NCBI GenBank assembly: GCA_037131575.1
Contig: JBAXQV010000015.1
Span: forward strand, 1-26,862
Reading direction: 5' to 3'
Source of the DNA: VFMC01 sp037131575
Lineage (GTDB): Bacteria > Actinomycetota > Acidimicrobiia > Acidimicrobiales > Ilumatobacteraceae
DNA length: 26,862 bases
Under the pieces are notes generated by a model that was not told the DNA's origin, made no database searches, and worked only from the letters and a program-made list of their open reading frames with translations. The translations under genes and the position numbers were made by a program. How positions within the stretch are numbered: position 1 is the stretch's first letter; each line of letters opens with the position of its first letter. Positions 1 through 7,279 of this stretch are shown here, one piece after another.

Positions 1-687
1 GTCGGGCCCGTCGGGTGGGCGGGTGTGCAGCTTGGTCCAGCAAAACCCGGCGAGTCGGCCGTCGCGTTCGTGCAACAGGAACCCGTTGGGGTCGAACCAC
101 TCTTCCTGTTCGCGCTGCAGCAATGCCTCGAGGTCCCAGCCACCTTGCTCGGGGTGCGCGGCGAAAGCAGCGTTGTTCACCTCGAGCCAGGCGCGTTCGT
201 CGGCACCCACCACGAACGGGCGAGTCACGAGATCGAACGGGATGTCGAGCGGCAGTGGTACGCGCATCTGGATGAGCGTGCGCCCGTGGTGCAGGCCGGC
301 GCGCAGGGCGATGTCGATGATGGCCGCGCTCGGGTCGACCACCCACCAGTACACGGTGCCGCCGCCCGTCTCGGCGATCACGTCGACCGCGTGGGTGATC
401 ATGGTGCGCGTGAGCGCCTCGGTGTGCTCGCGATCGAAGGTGGGGTCGAGCACCAACTCGACACTCCAGGCATGGTTCCCGCTCATGATTTGGCCGTAGC
501 CCACCAGGTGGTTGTCGGCGTGGGCGAGCAGCGCGTGTGACTCGCCCTTGGTGCCGTGGGTGAGGTTCAACCAGTGCTGGTCGCTGATGGGTCGGTCGCC
601 ACGCGCACGCGTGACGGCATCGATGAGCGCGAACACGTCTGCACGGTCGGCCTCAGCCAGGCTCGTGTGCACATCGACGCTGATCAC
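1..687 (-). CDS. mshD: Mycothiol synthase (partial, C-terminus off window)
   Basis: The visible 229 residues read as the GNAT acetyltransferase that acetylates Cys-GlcN-Ins with acetyl-CoA, the last step of mycothiol synthesis in the cytosol. The clearest signature is NNAAFAAHPEQGGW at about residues 172-185, typical of MshD, followed by EEWFDPNGFLL and GFCWTKLH. The family has two tandem GNAT domains in about 300 residues, so roughly the last 70 residues, in the active C-terminal domain, lie beyond the left edge. I chose the GTG at 687 because a TAACCT box sits 7 bases upstream on the minus strand, the leaderless pattern seen throughout this window. It diverges from nth across 66 bases. The gene identifies the host as mycothiol-producing. 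Confidence 0.9.
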   Translation of the reverse strand, partial: MISVDVHTSLAEADRADVFALIDAVTRARGDRPISDQHWLNLTHGTKGESHALLAHADNHLVGYGQIMSGNHAWSVELVLDPTFDREHTEALTRTMITHAVDVIAETGGGTVYWWVVDPSAAIIDIALRAGLHHGRTLIQMRVPLPLDIPFDLVTRPFVVGADERAWLEVNNAAFAAHPEQGGWDLEALLQREQEEWFDPNGFLLHERDGRLAGFCWTKLHTRPPDGPD

Positions 688-694
688 GGCCTGG

Positions 695-700
695 AGGTTA
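695..700 (-). promoter_or_regulatory. -10 box (TAACCT) of mshD
   Basis: TAACCT on the minus strand ends 7 bases before the GTG at 687, so transcription would start at or next to the start codon. This fits a leaderless mRNA. No convincing -35 was found. Confidence 0.5.
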
Positions 701-741
701 CTGGCGCGTGCCCGACGGCCGTTCGTTGGGGTGGCAACACC

Positions 742-747
742 TAGCCT
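742..747 (+). promoter_or_regulatory. -10 box (TAGCCT) of nth
   Basis: TAGCCT ends 6 bases before the ATG at 754. It matches TANNNT at a leaderless distance, and no Shine-Dalgarno sequence is present. Confidence 0.5.
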
Positions 748-753
748 GCTGCC

Positions 754-1431
754 ATGGCACGACCCCGTACCCCCAAAGGCAGAACGGTCGAGGTGGCGGC
801 GCGTCTGGCGCACGAGTACCCCGAGGCGATCTGCGAACTCGACCACCGCAACGCGTTCGAGTTGTTGGCGGCAACCATCTTGTCGGCCCAGTGCACCGAT
901 GCTCGGGTGAACATGGTGACCCCGGCGTTGTTCGAGCGCTACCCCGATGCCGGCGCGCTGGCAGAAGCCGATCTCGGTGAGGTGGAGCAGATCGTTCGAT
1001 CCACGGGCTTCTACCAGTCGAAGGCGAAGAATCTGGTGGGCATGGCCGTGGCGTTGGTCGAGCGGTACGGGGGAGAGGTGCCACATGATCTCGACGACCT
1101 CGTCACCCTGCCCGGTGTGGGGCGCAAAACCGGCAATGTGGTGCGCAGTGTGGTGTTCGGCTTACCGGGGCTGCCGGTCGATACGCATGTGGGGCGCCTC
1201 AGCCGCCGGCTCGGCCTCACTGAACTCGACGACCCGGTGAAGGTGGAGCACGACCTGGGAGCGCATCTGCCGCCTGCCGAATGGGGCCCGTTCAGTCTGC
1301 GGCTCATCTTGCACGGGCGCCGTGTGTGCGACGCGAAGAAGCCGGCCTGTGCCTCGTGCATGCTCGAAGACATCTGCCCGTCATCGTTACTGCCCAAGAA
1401 ACAGGGCCGTTCCGCCTTGAAGAAAACGTGA
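754..1431 (+). CDS. nth: Endonuclease III (DNA glycosylase/AP lyase)
   Basis: This 225-residue protein is a base-excision-repair enzyme that removes oxidised pyrimidines and nicks at abasic sites. The helix-hairpin-helix LPGVGRKTGNVV (119-130) carries the catalytic lysine K125, and the catalytic aspartate is D143 in VDTHVGRL. The iron-sulphur loop is complete: C192, C199, C202 and C208 in C-X6-C-X2-C-X5-C spacing. Length is normal for the family. The ATG is preceded by a TAGCCT box 6 bases away and no ribosome site, suggesting a leaderless transcript. A lysine-rich tail follows the cluster. No terminator lies directly after the stop; the strong one at 1573-1605 could serve readthrough. Confidence 0.96.
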   Translation: MARPRTPKGRTVEVAARLAHEYPEAICELDHRNAFELLAATILSAQCTDARVNMVTPALFERYPDAGALAEADLGEVEQIVRSTGFYQSKAKNLVGMAVALVERYGGEVPHDLDDLVTLPGVGRKTGNVVRSVVFGLPGLPVDTHVGRLSRRLGLTELDDPVKVEHDLGAHLPPAEWGPFSLRLILHGRRVCDAKKPACASCMLEDICPSSLLPKKQGRSALKKT

Positions 1432-1476
1432 CGATTCCACCACACAGAGTGAAAAGTCCCAACATTCGGTCACCCC

Positions 1477-1504
1477 TTGCGTTGGTGAACGGAAGGTGTA
1501 CGAT
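1477..1504 (+). promoter_or_regulatory. Sigma-70-type promoter of a predicted small RNA
   Basis: TTGCGT (1477-1482) and TACGAT (1499-1504) are spaced by 16 bases, the best two-box promoter I found in the window. The start would be near A1511. No start codon follows at a sensible distance. The dyad CTGGTCACCAG (1505-1515) overlaps the expected start and could bind a regulator. Confidence 0.5.
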
Positions 1505-1510
1505 CTGGTC

Positions 1511-1605
1511 ACCAGCCAGGTTCCGCCACTTGGCTGAGGGTGACCCGGAACCCGCCTTCTGAGGTCGCGATGCGACGGCCCCGCGAGGGGCCGTCGTTTA
1601 TTTTT
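1511..1605 (+). ncRNA. Predicted ~95-nt small RNA of unknown family
   Basis: A promoter at 1477-1504 and an intrinsic terminator at 1573-1605 delimit a short transcript with no plausible reading frame. Visible structure: GGTTCCG (1519-1525) pairs with CGGAACC (1546-1552), enclosing CACTT (1527-1531) against GGGTG (1538-1542). An alternative stem, AGCCA (1514-1518) with TGGCT (1531-1535), is mutually exclusive with it. A second hairpin, GTCGC (1564-1568) with GCGAC (1572-1576), overlaps the 5' arm of the terminator. I do not recognise the family. The SRP RNA core (GGAA tetraloop region) and the C-rich loops of 6C RNA are absent. It could also be a terminated leader, or simply the nth 3' region. 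Confidence 0.45.
1573..1605 (+). terminator. Strong intrinsic terminator with GCGA tetraloop
   Basis: CGACGGCCCC (1573-1582) pairs perfectly with GGGGCCGTCG (1587-1596) around a GCGA (GNRA) loop, followed by TTTATTTTT (1597-1605). The U-tract is only on the plus-strand side, so it ends plus-strand transcripts (the small RNA and/or nth), not the minus-strand gene at 1615. Confidence 0.85.
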
Positions 1606-1614
1606 CTGGTCGGG

Positions 1615-1812
1615 TCATGTGCCCAGCAGCGACGCGGCGCGTTCGAGCAGGCGATGGGCGGTGCGCAGCGAGCGTTCTGCCTCGTAGATGGCGGCAACGG
1701 CATCGTCATTGCGGCCCGAGCCCAGCGTCGTCGCCATGGCGGCGATCCGTTCGCGGTAACGGCTGAGGTGGTCGGCGGTGACCGCGAGTTCGGCGGCGAT
1801 GGAAGCGCTCAT
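1615..1812 (-). CDS. Small helical protein of unknown function
   Basis: A 65-residue protein, beginning MSASIAAELAVTADHL, that should be almost entirely alpha-helical. It has regular hydrophobic positions (ADHLSRYRERIAAMATTL, then AIYEAERSLRTAHRLLERAA) like a two-helix coiled coil. It has no cysteines, signal peptide or membrane segment. It ends just past the plus-strand terminator and diverges from hisC across 81 bases. A weak CAGACT lies 6 bases before the ATG. A longer frame continues upstream across the hisC start region, but I prefer the ATG at 1812 because coil-forming sequence begins there. I do not recognise the family; the call rests on composition and placement. Confidence 0.55.
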   Translation of the reverse strand: MSASIAAELAVTADHLSRYRERIAAMATTLGSGRNDDAVAAIYEAERSLRTAHRLLERAASLLGT

Positions 1813-1879
1813 CGCACGAGTCTGCCGTGGTTGGTGGCACGTTCGCGCAAACGGCCCCGATCGCGCGGGGTGTGGTCGA

Positions 1880-1885
1880 TAACGT
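1880..1885 (+). promoter_or_regulatory. -10 box (TAACGT) of the hisCBHAF operon
   Basis: TAACGT ends 8 bases before the GTG at 1894. This fits a leaderless operon mRNA and argues against a classical his leader-peptide attenuator. No clear -35 was seen. Confidence 0.5.
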
Positions 1886-1893
1886 GCAGCATC

Positions 1894-2955
1894 GTGATCC
1901 CCGTACCGGTTCGAGACGATCTGCGTGCCCTCGAGGGCTACCACTCGCCACAGGTGAGTGTGCGGGTGCGCCTCAACACCAATGAGTCGCCGGTGGAACC
2001 GCCCGAAGCGTGGCGCTCAGCGTTGCTGGCCGAGATCGGGCAGATCGAATGGCACCGCTACCCCGACCGCTCGGCCAGCGAGTTGCGCCGCGCCATCGCC
2101 GCGCTGCACGGGGTGGCCCCCGAGCAGGTGTTCGTGGCCAACGGTTCGAACGAGGTACTGCAAACACTCCTGCTCACCTACGCCGGGCCGGGCCGCACCG
2201 TGGCCACCTTCGAGCCCACCTATCAACTGCACGCGCACATCGCCCGCATCACCGGCGCCACCGTGGTGGAGACCGAGCGGCGGACCGATTTCACGCTCGA
2301 CCTCGAGGCATCGTTGGCCGCTATCGCCGCCCACCAACCGATGGTCACCTTCCTGTGTTCGCCCAACAACCCCACCGGGTTGGTGGAGCCCCAAGCCAAT
2401 GTGCGCGCCGTGCTGGCAGCGGTGCCCGGCCTGCTGGTGGTCGATGAGGCCTACGCCCAGTTCGCCGACTGGTCGGCGCTCGATCTGGTGGCCGACGATG
2501 TGCCCCTGGTGGTCACCCGCACGTTCTCGAAGACGTGGTCGATGGCGGCCGCTCGCCTCGGCTACCTGGTGGGGCCGCGGTGGCTGGTTGCCGAACTCGA
2601 CAAGGTCACTCTGCCGTACCACCTCGACAGCGCCAAGCAGATCGCCGGCCGGTTGGCCCTCGAGTTCGTCGACGCCATGAACGACCGGGTGGCCGCCATC
2701 GTGAGCGAGCGCGATCGCATCTGTGCAGCCTTGGCCCTGCTGCCCGTCGAGCAGTTCCCCAGCGGAGCCAACTTCGTACTGTTCCGGGCTACGGCCAAGG
2801 GCGGGCGTGCGGTGTGGCAGGGCTTGCTCGACCGCAGCGTGCTCATCCGCGATTGCTCGGGGTGGCCGCGTTTGGGCGACTGCCTGCGCGTCACCGTGGG
2901 CACGGCCGAGGAGAACGACGCATTTCTCACCGCACTGCAGGAGGTGTTGGCATGA
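1894..2955 (+). CDS. hisC: Histidinol-phosphate aminotransferase
   Basis: This 353-residue PLP enzyme converts imidazole-acetol phosphate and glutamate to histidinol phosphate in histidine synthesis. Fold-type I aminotransferase motifs appear in order: RLNTNESP (26-33), SPNNPTG (156-162), DEAY (184-187), the PLP lysine K213 in TFSKTWSMAAARLGY, and a late arginine in GDCLRVTVGT. The frame stays open far upstream, but the family N-terminus fits the GTG at 1894, which has a TAACGT box 8 bases before it. This is the first gene of a tight hisC-B-H-A-F operon; its stop overlaps the hisB start by 4 bases. hisG and hisD are not in this window. Confidence 0.95.
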   Translation: MIPVPVRDDLRALEGYHSPQVSVRVRLNTNESPVEPPEAWRSALLAEIGQIEWHRYPDRSASELRRAIAALHGVAPEQVFVANGSNEVLQTLLLTYAGPGRTVATFEPTYQLHAHIARITGATVVETERRTDFTLDLEASLAAIAAHQPMVTFLCSPNNPTGLVEPQANVRAVLAAVPGLLVVDEAYAQFADWSALDLVADDVPLVVTRTFSKTWSMAAARLGYLVGPRWLVAELDKVTLPYHLDSAKQIAGRLALEFVDAMNDRVAAIVSERDRICAALALLPVEQFPSGANFVLFRATAKGGRAVWQGLLDRSVLIRDCSGWPRLGDCLRVTVGTAEENDAFLTALQEVLA

Positions 2956-3554
2956 CCGACTCACCGGGCCGTCGGGCCACACGGGTGCGTACCACCAAGG
3001 AAACGTCCATCGACCTCACCATCGACCTCGATGGCAGCGGCAACGCATCGGCTTCCACCGGTATCCCGTTCTACGACCACATGCTCGAACAGGTGGGTAA
3101 GCACGGCGGGTTCGATCTCACCATCGCCGCCACCGGCGACCTGCACATCGACACGCATCACACCGTGGAAGATGTGGCCATCACGCTCGGCGAAGCCTTC
3201 CGTGAAGCTGTCGGGGCCAAGGTGGGCGTGCGCCGTTTCGCCTCGGGGCGTTACCCGCTCGACGAAGCGCTCATCGACATCGCCCTCGACCTCTCGGGCC
3301 GCCCCTTCGTGGTGTGGGAGGTGCCCATGCCCGAATGCCTGCCGCTGGGCAACCCGCCCTTCGACCCGCAGTTGGCCGAGCACGCCATCTCGTCATTCGC
3401 CACCGCCGCCGGCATCACCCTGCATGTGAGCCTGGTGCGGGGCCGCAATGTGCATCACATCATCGAGGCCGTGTTCAAGGGCCTGGGCCGGTGTCTGCGC
3501 GATGCCGTGCGCGTGGAAGGCACGTCATTGCCGTCCACCAAGGGTGTGCTCTGA
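2952..3554 (+). CDS. hisB: Imidazoleglycerol-phosphate dehydratase
   Basis: This 200-residue manganese enzyme dehydrates imidazole-glycerol phosphate to imidazole-acetol phosphate, the substrate of the HisC encoded just upstream. The metal-binding histidine motifs are intact: FYDHMLEQVGKHGG, DTHHTVED, LAEHAISSFA and VHHIIEAVFKGL. Length matches the monofunctional bacterial enzyme; there is no histidinol phosphatase domain fused as in enterobacteria. The ATG overlaps the hisC stop by 4 bases (ATGA), implying translational coupling. Confidence 0.97.
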   Translation: MTDSPGRRATRVRTTKETSIDLTIDLDGSGNASASTGIPFYDHMLEQVGKHGGFDLTIAATGDLHIDTHHTVEDVAITLGEAFREAVGAKVGVRRFASGRYPLDEALIDIALDLSGRPFVVWEVPMPECLPLGNPPFDPQLAEHAISSFATAAGITLHVSLVRGRNVHHIIEAVFKGLGRCLRDAVRVEGTSLPSTKGVL

Positions 3555-3556
3555 CC

Positions 3557-4183
3557 GTGCTGGTGGCGGTGCTCGATTACGGCATCGGCAACCTCCGCTC
3601 GGCATGCAAGGCGCTCGAACGGGTGGGTGCCGACGCACGGCTCACCGCCGATGCCGGTTTGGTGGCCGATGCCGACGCCGTGGTGTTGCCCGGGGTGGGT
3701 GCCTTCGGTGCGTGCATGGACGCGTTGCGCGGTGCCGGCCTCGAACAGGTGGCACTCGAAGCGGCGGGCTCGGGCAAGCCGTTCATGGGCATTTGCGTGG
3801 GCATGCAGATGCTGTTCGACGCCAGCGATGAAGACCCGCACGCGCGGGGCCTGGGCATCATCCCCGGCCGTGTGCAGTGGATCTCGGCCGAAGTGCCGCG
3901 GCCACAGATGCAGTGGAACCAGCTGCGCGTGCAACAAGCCCACGCGGCCGACCCGATGTTCGCCGGCCTCGGCGCTGCACCGTGGATGTACTTCGTGCAC
4001 TCGTTGCACGGGGTGCCCACCGACCCATCGGCGGTGGCTGCCACATGCGACTACGGGGGCACGGTGAACGCGGCGTTCCGGCAGGGCACCGTGTTCGCCA
4101 CGCAGTTCCACCCCGAGAAGTCGGGCAGCGACGGTTTGGCGTTGCTGGCCAACTTCGTGCGAGTCGCCGGGGCTGCGTCGTGA
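3557..4183 (+). CDS. hisH: Imidazole glycerol phosphate synthase, glutaminase subunit
   Basis: This 208-residue class I glutamine amidotransferase supplies ammonia to HisF through the HisF barrel. The catalytic triad is visible: nucleophile C80 in GICVGMQM, and H185 and E187 in QFHPEKSG. The oxyanion strand LPGVGAFG (44-51) and the N-terminus VAVLDYGIGNL are typical. I chose the GTG at 3557, two bases after the hisB stop; the GTG at 3563 is an alternative with only two fewer residues. The partner subunit HisF is encoded two genes downstream. Confidence 0.95.
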   Translation: MLVAVLDYGIGNLRSACKALERVGADARLTADAGLVADADAVVLPGVGAFGACMDALRGAGLEQVALEAAGSGKPFMGICVGMQMLFDASDEDPHARGLGIIPGRVQWISAEVPRPQMQWNQLRVQQAHAADPMFAGLGAAPWMYFVHSLHGVPTDPSAVAATCDYGGTVNAAFRQGTVFATQFHPEKSGSDGLALLANFVRVAGAAS

Positions 4184-4917
4184 GTCGGCGGGTCGAGTTG
4201 TACCCGGCCATCGATTTGCTCGATGGGCGAGTGGTGCGTCTGCAACAGGGCGATTACGACCAGTCCACCGTGTACGGCCACGATGCCGTGAGCGTGGCTC
4301 GCTCGTTCGCCGACCAGGGTGCGCCGTGGATCCATGTGGTCGACCTCGATGCGGCGCGCACCGGGTCGCCGCGCAACCGGGCCGTGGTGGCGGCCATCGC
4401 GGCCGCGGTCGATGGGCGAGCCCGTGTGCAAACCGGTGGCGGTGTGCGCACCGTGGCCGACGCCGAGGCGCTGGCCGAGGTGGGTGTGGCCCGCGTGGTC
4501 ATGGGTTCGGCTGCGGTGAACACCCCCGAACTGGTGGCCGAGGCCGCGCAGTTGGTGGCGGTGGCCGTGGGCCTCGACCATCGCAACGGCGAGTTGGCGG
4601 TGCACGGCTGGACCGAAGGCAGCGGTGTGCAGTTGTTCGCCGCTCTCGCCTGGTTCCCCGACGCGGCGGCGTTCGTCATCACCGACATCGGCCGCGACGG
4701 CATGCTGCAGGGCCCCGATGTGGAAGGCCTGCGCGCTGCTGCCGCGGCTACGTCCATTCCGGTCATTGCCAGTGGTGGTGTGGCCACGCTCGCCGATGTG
4801 GCTGCGCTGGGGCAGGTGCCTGGTATCGCCGGGGTCATCACCGGCAAGGCGCTCTACGAAGGTCGCTTCACCGTGGCGGAAGCGGTGGCGGCGCTGCAGG
4901 CAGGTGGTGGGCAATGA
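4180..4917 (+). CDS. hisA: ProFAR isomerase HisA (or bifunctional PriA)
   Basis: This 245-residue TIM-barrel enzyme isomerises ProFAR to PRFAR, the substrate of HisHF. The catalytic aspartates D12 (PAIDLLDG) and D169 (ITDIGRDG) are in place, with phosphate-binding QTGGGVR and IASGGV loops. In many actinobacteria this protein is the dual HisA/TrpF enzyme PriA. Here RLQQGDY (20-26) and HGWTEGSG (142-149) look closer to plain HisA than to the mycobacterial PriA motif RGWTRDGGD, so I favour HisA. Sequence alone cannot settle TrpF activity. The GTG start overlaps the hisH stop by 4 bases. Confidence 0.92.
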   Translation: MSRRVELYPAIDLLDGRVVRLQQGDYDQSTVYGHDAVSVARSFADQGAPWIHVVDLDAARTGSPRNRAVVAAIAAAVDGRARVQTGGGVRTVADAEALAEVGVARVVMGSAAVNTPELVAEAAQLVAVAVGLDHRNGELAVHGWTEGSGVQLFAALAWFPDAAAFVITDIGRDGMLQGPDVEGLRAAAAATSIPVIASGGVATLADVAALGQVPGIAGVITGKALYEGRFTVAEAVAALQAGGGQ

Positions 4918-5678
4918 TCGTGCCGCGCGTCATTCCGTGCCTCGACGTAACCGGTGGGCGAGTGGTGAAGGGTGTGAACTTCGTCGACCTGCGCGATGCC
5001 GGCGACCCCGTGGAACTGGCCGCTCGCTACGACGCCGAAGGTGCCGACGAATTGGTCTTTCTCGACATCACCGCCTCGTCCGACGGGCGCGACACCATGG
5101 TCGATGTGGTGTCGCGTACGGCCGAGCAGGTGTTCATCCCGTTCACGGTGGGCGGTGGTATCCGCTCGGTGGCCGATGCCCGCCAGATGTTGCGCGCCGG
5201 TGCCGACAAGGTGAGTGTGAACACTGCCGCGGTGCAGCGCCCCGAACTCATCGCCGAGATCGCTCGCGAGTTCGGTAGCCAGTGTGTGGTGTGCGCCATC
5301 GATGCCAAGCGCACCGCCACCGGTGGCTTCGAAGTGTTCTTGCACGGCGGCCGCACCCCTACGGGTATCGACGCGCTCGACTGGGCGCGACGTGCCGTGG
5401 CGCTGGGGGCGGGCGAGATCTTGCTCACCAGTATGGACCGCGATGGCACGAAGGAAGGGTTCGACCTCGCTCTCACGCGCGCCGTGGTCGATGCTGTGGG
5501 TGTGCCGGTCATCGCCAGCGGCGGTGTGGGCACCCTCGATCATCTCGTGCAAGGGGTCACCGAAGGTGGAGCCACCGGTGTGCTGGCGGCGAGCATTTTC
5601 CACTTCGGCGAACACACCATCGCCGAGGCTAAGCAGGCGATGACCGCTGCCGGCCTCACCGTGCGCCCCAGCCACTGA
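4914..5678 (+). CDS. hisF: Imidazole glycerol phosphate synthase, cyclase subunit
   Basis: This 254-residue TIM barrel uses ammonia from HisH to close the imidazole ring, giving IGP and AICAR. The catalytic acid/base pair is D11 (IPCLDV) and D130 (CAIDAKR), the standard positions. The ATG overlaps the hisA stop by 4 bases. This is the last gene of the contiguous his cluster; hisI, its usual neighbour, lies 4.2 kb away. The last 13 codons and the first bases after the stop are repeated at 7801-7847, which marks this 3' end as a recombination or insertion junction. No terminator is visible after the stop. Confidence 0.97.
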   Translation: MIVPRVIPCLDVTGGRVVKGVNFVDLRDAGDPVELAARYDAEGADELVFLDITASSDGRDTMVDVVSRTAEQVFIPFTVGGGIRSVADARQMLRAGADKVSVNTAAVQRPELIAEIAREFGSQCVVCAIDAKRTATGGFEVFLHGGRTPTGIDALDWARRAVALGAGEILLTSMDRDGTKEGFDLALTRAVVDAVGVPVIASGGVGTLDHLVQGVTEGGATGVLAASIFHFGEHTIAEAKQAMTAAGLTVRPSH

Positions 5679-5686
5679 GGTTGCCC
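5641..5686 (+). repeat. Direct repeat, copy 1 (hisF 3' end)
   Basis: Bases 5641-5686 match 7802-7847 at 44 of 46 positions; the last 36 (5651-5686) are identical. This copy covers the last codons and stop of functional hisF plus 8 bases beyond. The two mismatches are in the coding part (GCT/GCA and GCC/GTC codons). It forms the left boundary of the sigma-factor segment. Confidence 0.95.
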
Positions 5687-5731
5687 AACACGCAGGCGAC
5701 GACGTTCTCAGCGATCTGTTGAATCAAATGC

Positions 5732-5752
5732 AACGTTTCAGTGTGCTCCGTA
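5732..5752 (+). promoter_or_regulatory. Possible ECF-type promoter before the sigma gene
   Basis: CAACGTTT (AAC at 5732-5734) followed, 14 bases later, by CGTA (5749-5752) resembles the AAC...CGT layout of ECF promoters. Autoregulation of ECF operons is common. The spacing is slightly short, so this is tentative. Confidence 0.25.
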
Positions 5753-5756
5753 GTCG

Positions 5757-6242
5757 ATGCTGGTGATGATGGGCACCGGCGAAGCCGAACCACGAGCGAC
5801 CACGCTCACGTTGGAAGATGTCTATCGACGTGAGCGCGCGCACCTCGTTCGGCTGGCTCGAATGATGGTCGGGTCCACGGTCATCGCCGAAGAGATCGTG
5901 CACGACGCGTTCGTACGGCTCGAGGCAGCCTGGGAGCGGGTCGACGTCCCGGGTGCCTATGTCCGCACCATCGTGGTGAACCTGTGCCGCACATGGTTGC
6001 GCCGCGACCACCGTGCCACTGGTGCGCTGCCCGCCGCCGAGCGGCCAGTGCTCGAGCCCGAACTCGACGAGACCTGGAGTGTGGTGCAGCGTCTGCCCGA
6101 GAAGTACCGAGTGGTGCTCGCCTTGCGCTTCTACGAAGACATGGCCGAGGTCGACATCGCCGAGGTGTTGGGTTGCCGTGCCGGCACCGTTCGTTCTCGC
6201 GTGCACCGGGGCCTCGATCTGCTGAGGAAGGAGTTGTCGTGA
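5757..6242 (+). CDS. ECF-family RNA polymerase sigma factor
   Basis: This 161-residue protein has the two domains of an extracytoplasmic-function sigma factor. Region 2 spans about 20-83 (VYRRERAHLVRLARMM, then IVHDAFVRLEAAWERV and YVRTIVVNLCRTWLRR). Region 4 spans about 112-160 (LPEKYRVVLALRFYEDMAEVDIAEVLG, then a GTVRSRVHRGLDLLRKEL recognition helix). There is no region 1.1 or 3 and no SnoaL-like C-terminal extension. In-frame ATGs at 5757, 5766 and 5769 compete and no ribosome site decides between them. It is the first gene of a three-gene overlapping operon flanked by hisF-tail repeats and probably steers polymerase to a small regulon that may include itself. Confidence 0.88.
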   Translation: MLVMMGTGEAEPRATTLTLEDVYRRERAHLVRLARMMVGSTVIAEEIVHDAFVRLEAAWERVDVPGAYVRTIVVNLCRTWLRRDHRATGALPAAERPVLEPELDETWSVVQRLPEKYRVVLALRFYEDMAEVDIAEVLGCRAGTVRSRVHRGLDLLRKELS

Positions 6243-7279
6243 ACGAGAGTGACGTCATCGACCGACTGCGGCGCACCTATGCCGCTGTTGCTGAGCAGAC
6301 CCTGCCTGAATTGAGCGACGCGCCTGCGACGAGGCTGGCCGTGGTGGGGGCCGAACCACACGAACAACGTCACCGGCCACGCAGGCTTCTGGCCGCTGCT
6401 GCGTGTTTGTTGGTGCTGCTGGGCTCATTGGGTGTTGCCATCGCTGTGCGGCGGCACGGAAAGCCCACGGTCAGCGGTGTCGAGGCGATGATTCCGCGCT
6501 TGCGTCACGCCGCTCTCGGGTACATCCCCAAAGGCTTCGGCCTGGTGGAGGTCGACGCCGCTGGCGATCGCCTGGTGTACTCCGACGGCTCGCGTCAACT
6601 GGTGCTGAGGGTCGTTCCGGTTGCCGACCCACCTGGCGACGAGCGCATCGAGGTGCGCACCACACTCGCGTCCGTTTACCGCTCCGATGGGCTGATCAGG
6701 GTGCAGTGGCAGGAGCGCTCGGGGGCCGTCGTCGAAATCGATGCTCCCGGTGCATGGAGCAACGAAGAACTCGCTCACCTAGCTCAGTCGGTGGTGATGG
6801 TGAGCAGCGAGAGTTGGAGGTTGGCCACCACTCAGTCGGGGTTCTTCAGCGCGACAGGGCTCGACTCGGTAGTACTTGATAGCGCACAGCCCGGCTTCAC
6901 TGTGGTGGACGGTAAGCCGCTCACGGCAAGCCTCTATGGTTCGCTGCAGCATGGACTCAGGGTGGCACCCGTTGGGGTAGCGATCTTCGTAGGTCTGCCC
7001 GATGTGGCATTCCAAGGTCTGCCCGCTGTGCCATCCCAAATGGTGTATCCGGAACTCGGTGATCGCTTTCAACTGATCGCCTCTGCCCCTGTTGCATCGG
7101 TTCAGATTGTCGTCCGCGGCACGCTGAGAAAGACAGTGAAACTTGTTGCACATCCGAGTGTTCCCTGGTTGATGTGGGGTTCATTTGCGATGCGCCTCAG
7201 CGAGAGCGACCGGACGGCAACTGTGGTGCGATTCCTCGACCAAGACGGTGCTTTGATTAACGAGCAGGCGTTGCAGTGA
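6239..7279 (+). CDS. Single-pass membrane protein, candidate anti-sigma partner
   Basis: This 346-residue protein has a cytoplasmic N-terminus (1-49), one membrane segment (about 50-70, LLAAAACLLVLLGSLGVAIAV) and a 275-residue C-terminal part that should lie outside. This is the anti-sigma topology, and the GTG overlaps the stop of the sigma gene by 4 bases. However, the N-terminus (DVIDRLRRTYAAVAEQTLPEL) lacks the H-X3-C-X2-C zinc motif of common anti-sigma factors. The exported part is beta-rich with no recognised domain. I infer inhibitor or sensor of the adjacent sigma factor from topology and coupling only. Base composition is lower in GC than in neighbours. Confidence 0.7.
   Translation: MNESDVIDRLRRTYAAVAEQTLPELSDAPATRLAVVGAEPHEQRHRPRRLLAAAACLLVLLGSLGVAIAVRRHGKPTVSGVEAMIPRLRHAALGYIPKGFGLVEVDAAGDRLVYSDGSRQLVLRVVPVADPPGDERIEVRTTLASVYRSDGLIRVQWQERSGAVVEIDAPGAWSNEELAHLAQSVVMVSSESWRLATTQSGFFSATGLDSVVLDSAQPGFTVVDGKPLTASLYGSLQHGLRVAPVGVAIFVGLPDVAFQGLPAVPSQMVYPELGDRFQLIASAPVASVQIVVRGTLRKTVKLVAHPSVPWLMWGSFAMRLSESDRTATVVRFLDQDGALINEQALQ

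Noticed and set aside
1511..1605. SRP RNA or 6C RNA as identity of the small RNA
   Set aside because: The conserved SRP domain IV tetraloop region and the C-rich loops of 6C RNA are not present.
1813..1893. A histidine leader peptide and attenuator before hisC
   Set aside because: No short frame with a run of His codons was found, and the promoter box sits only 8 bases before the GTG, leaving no room for a leader.
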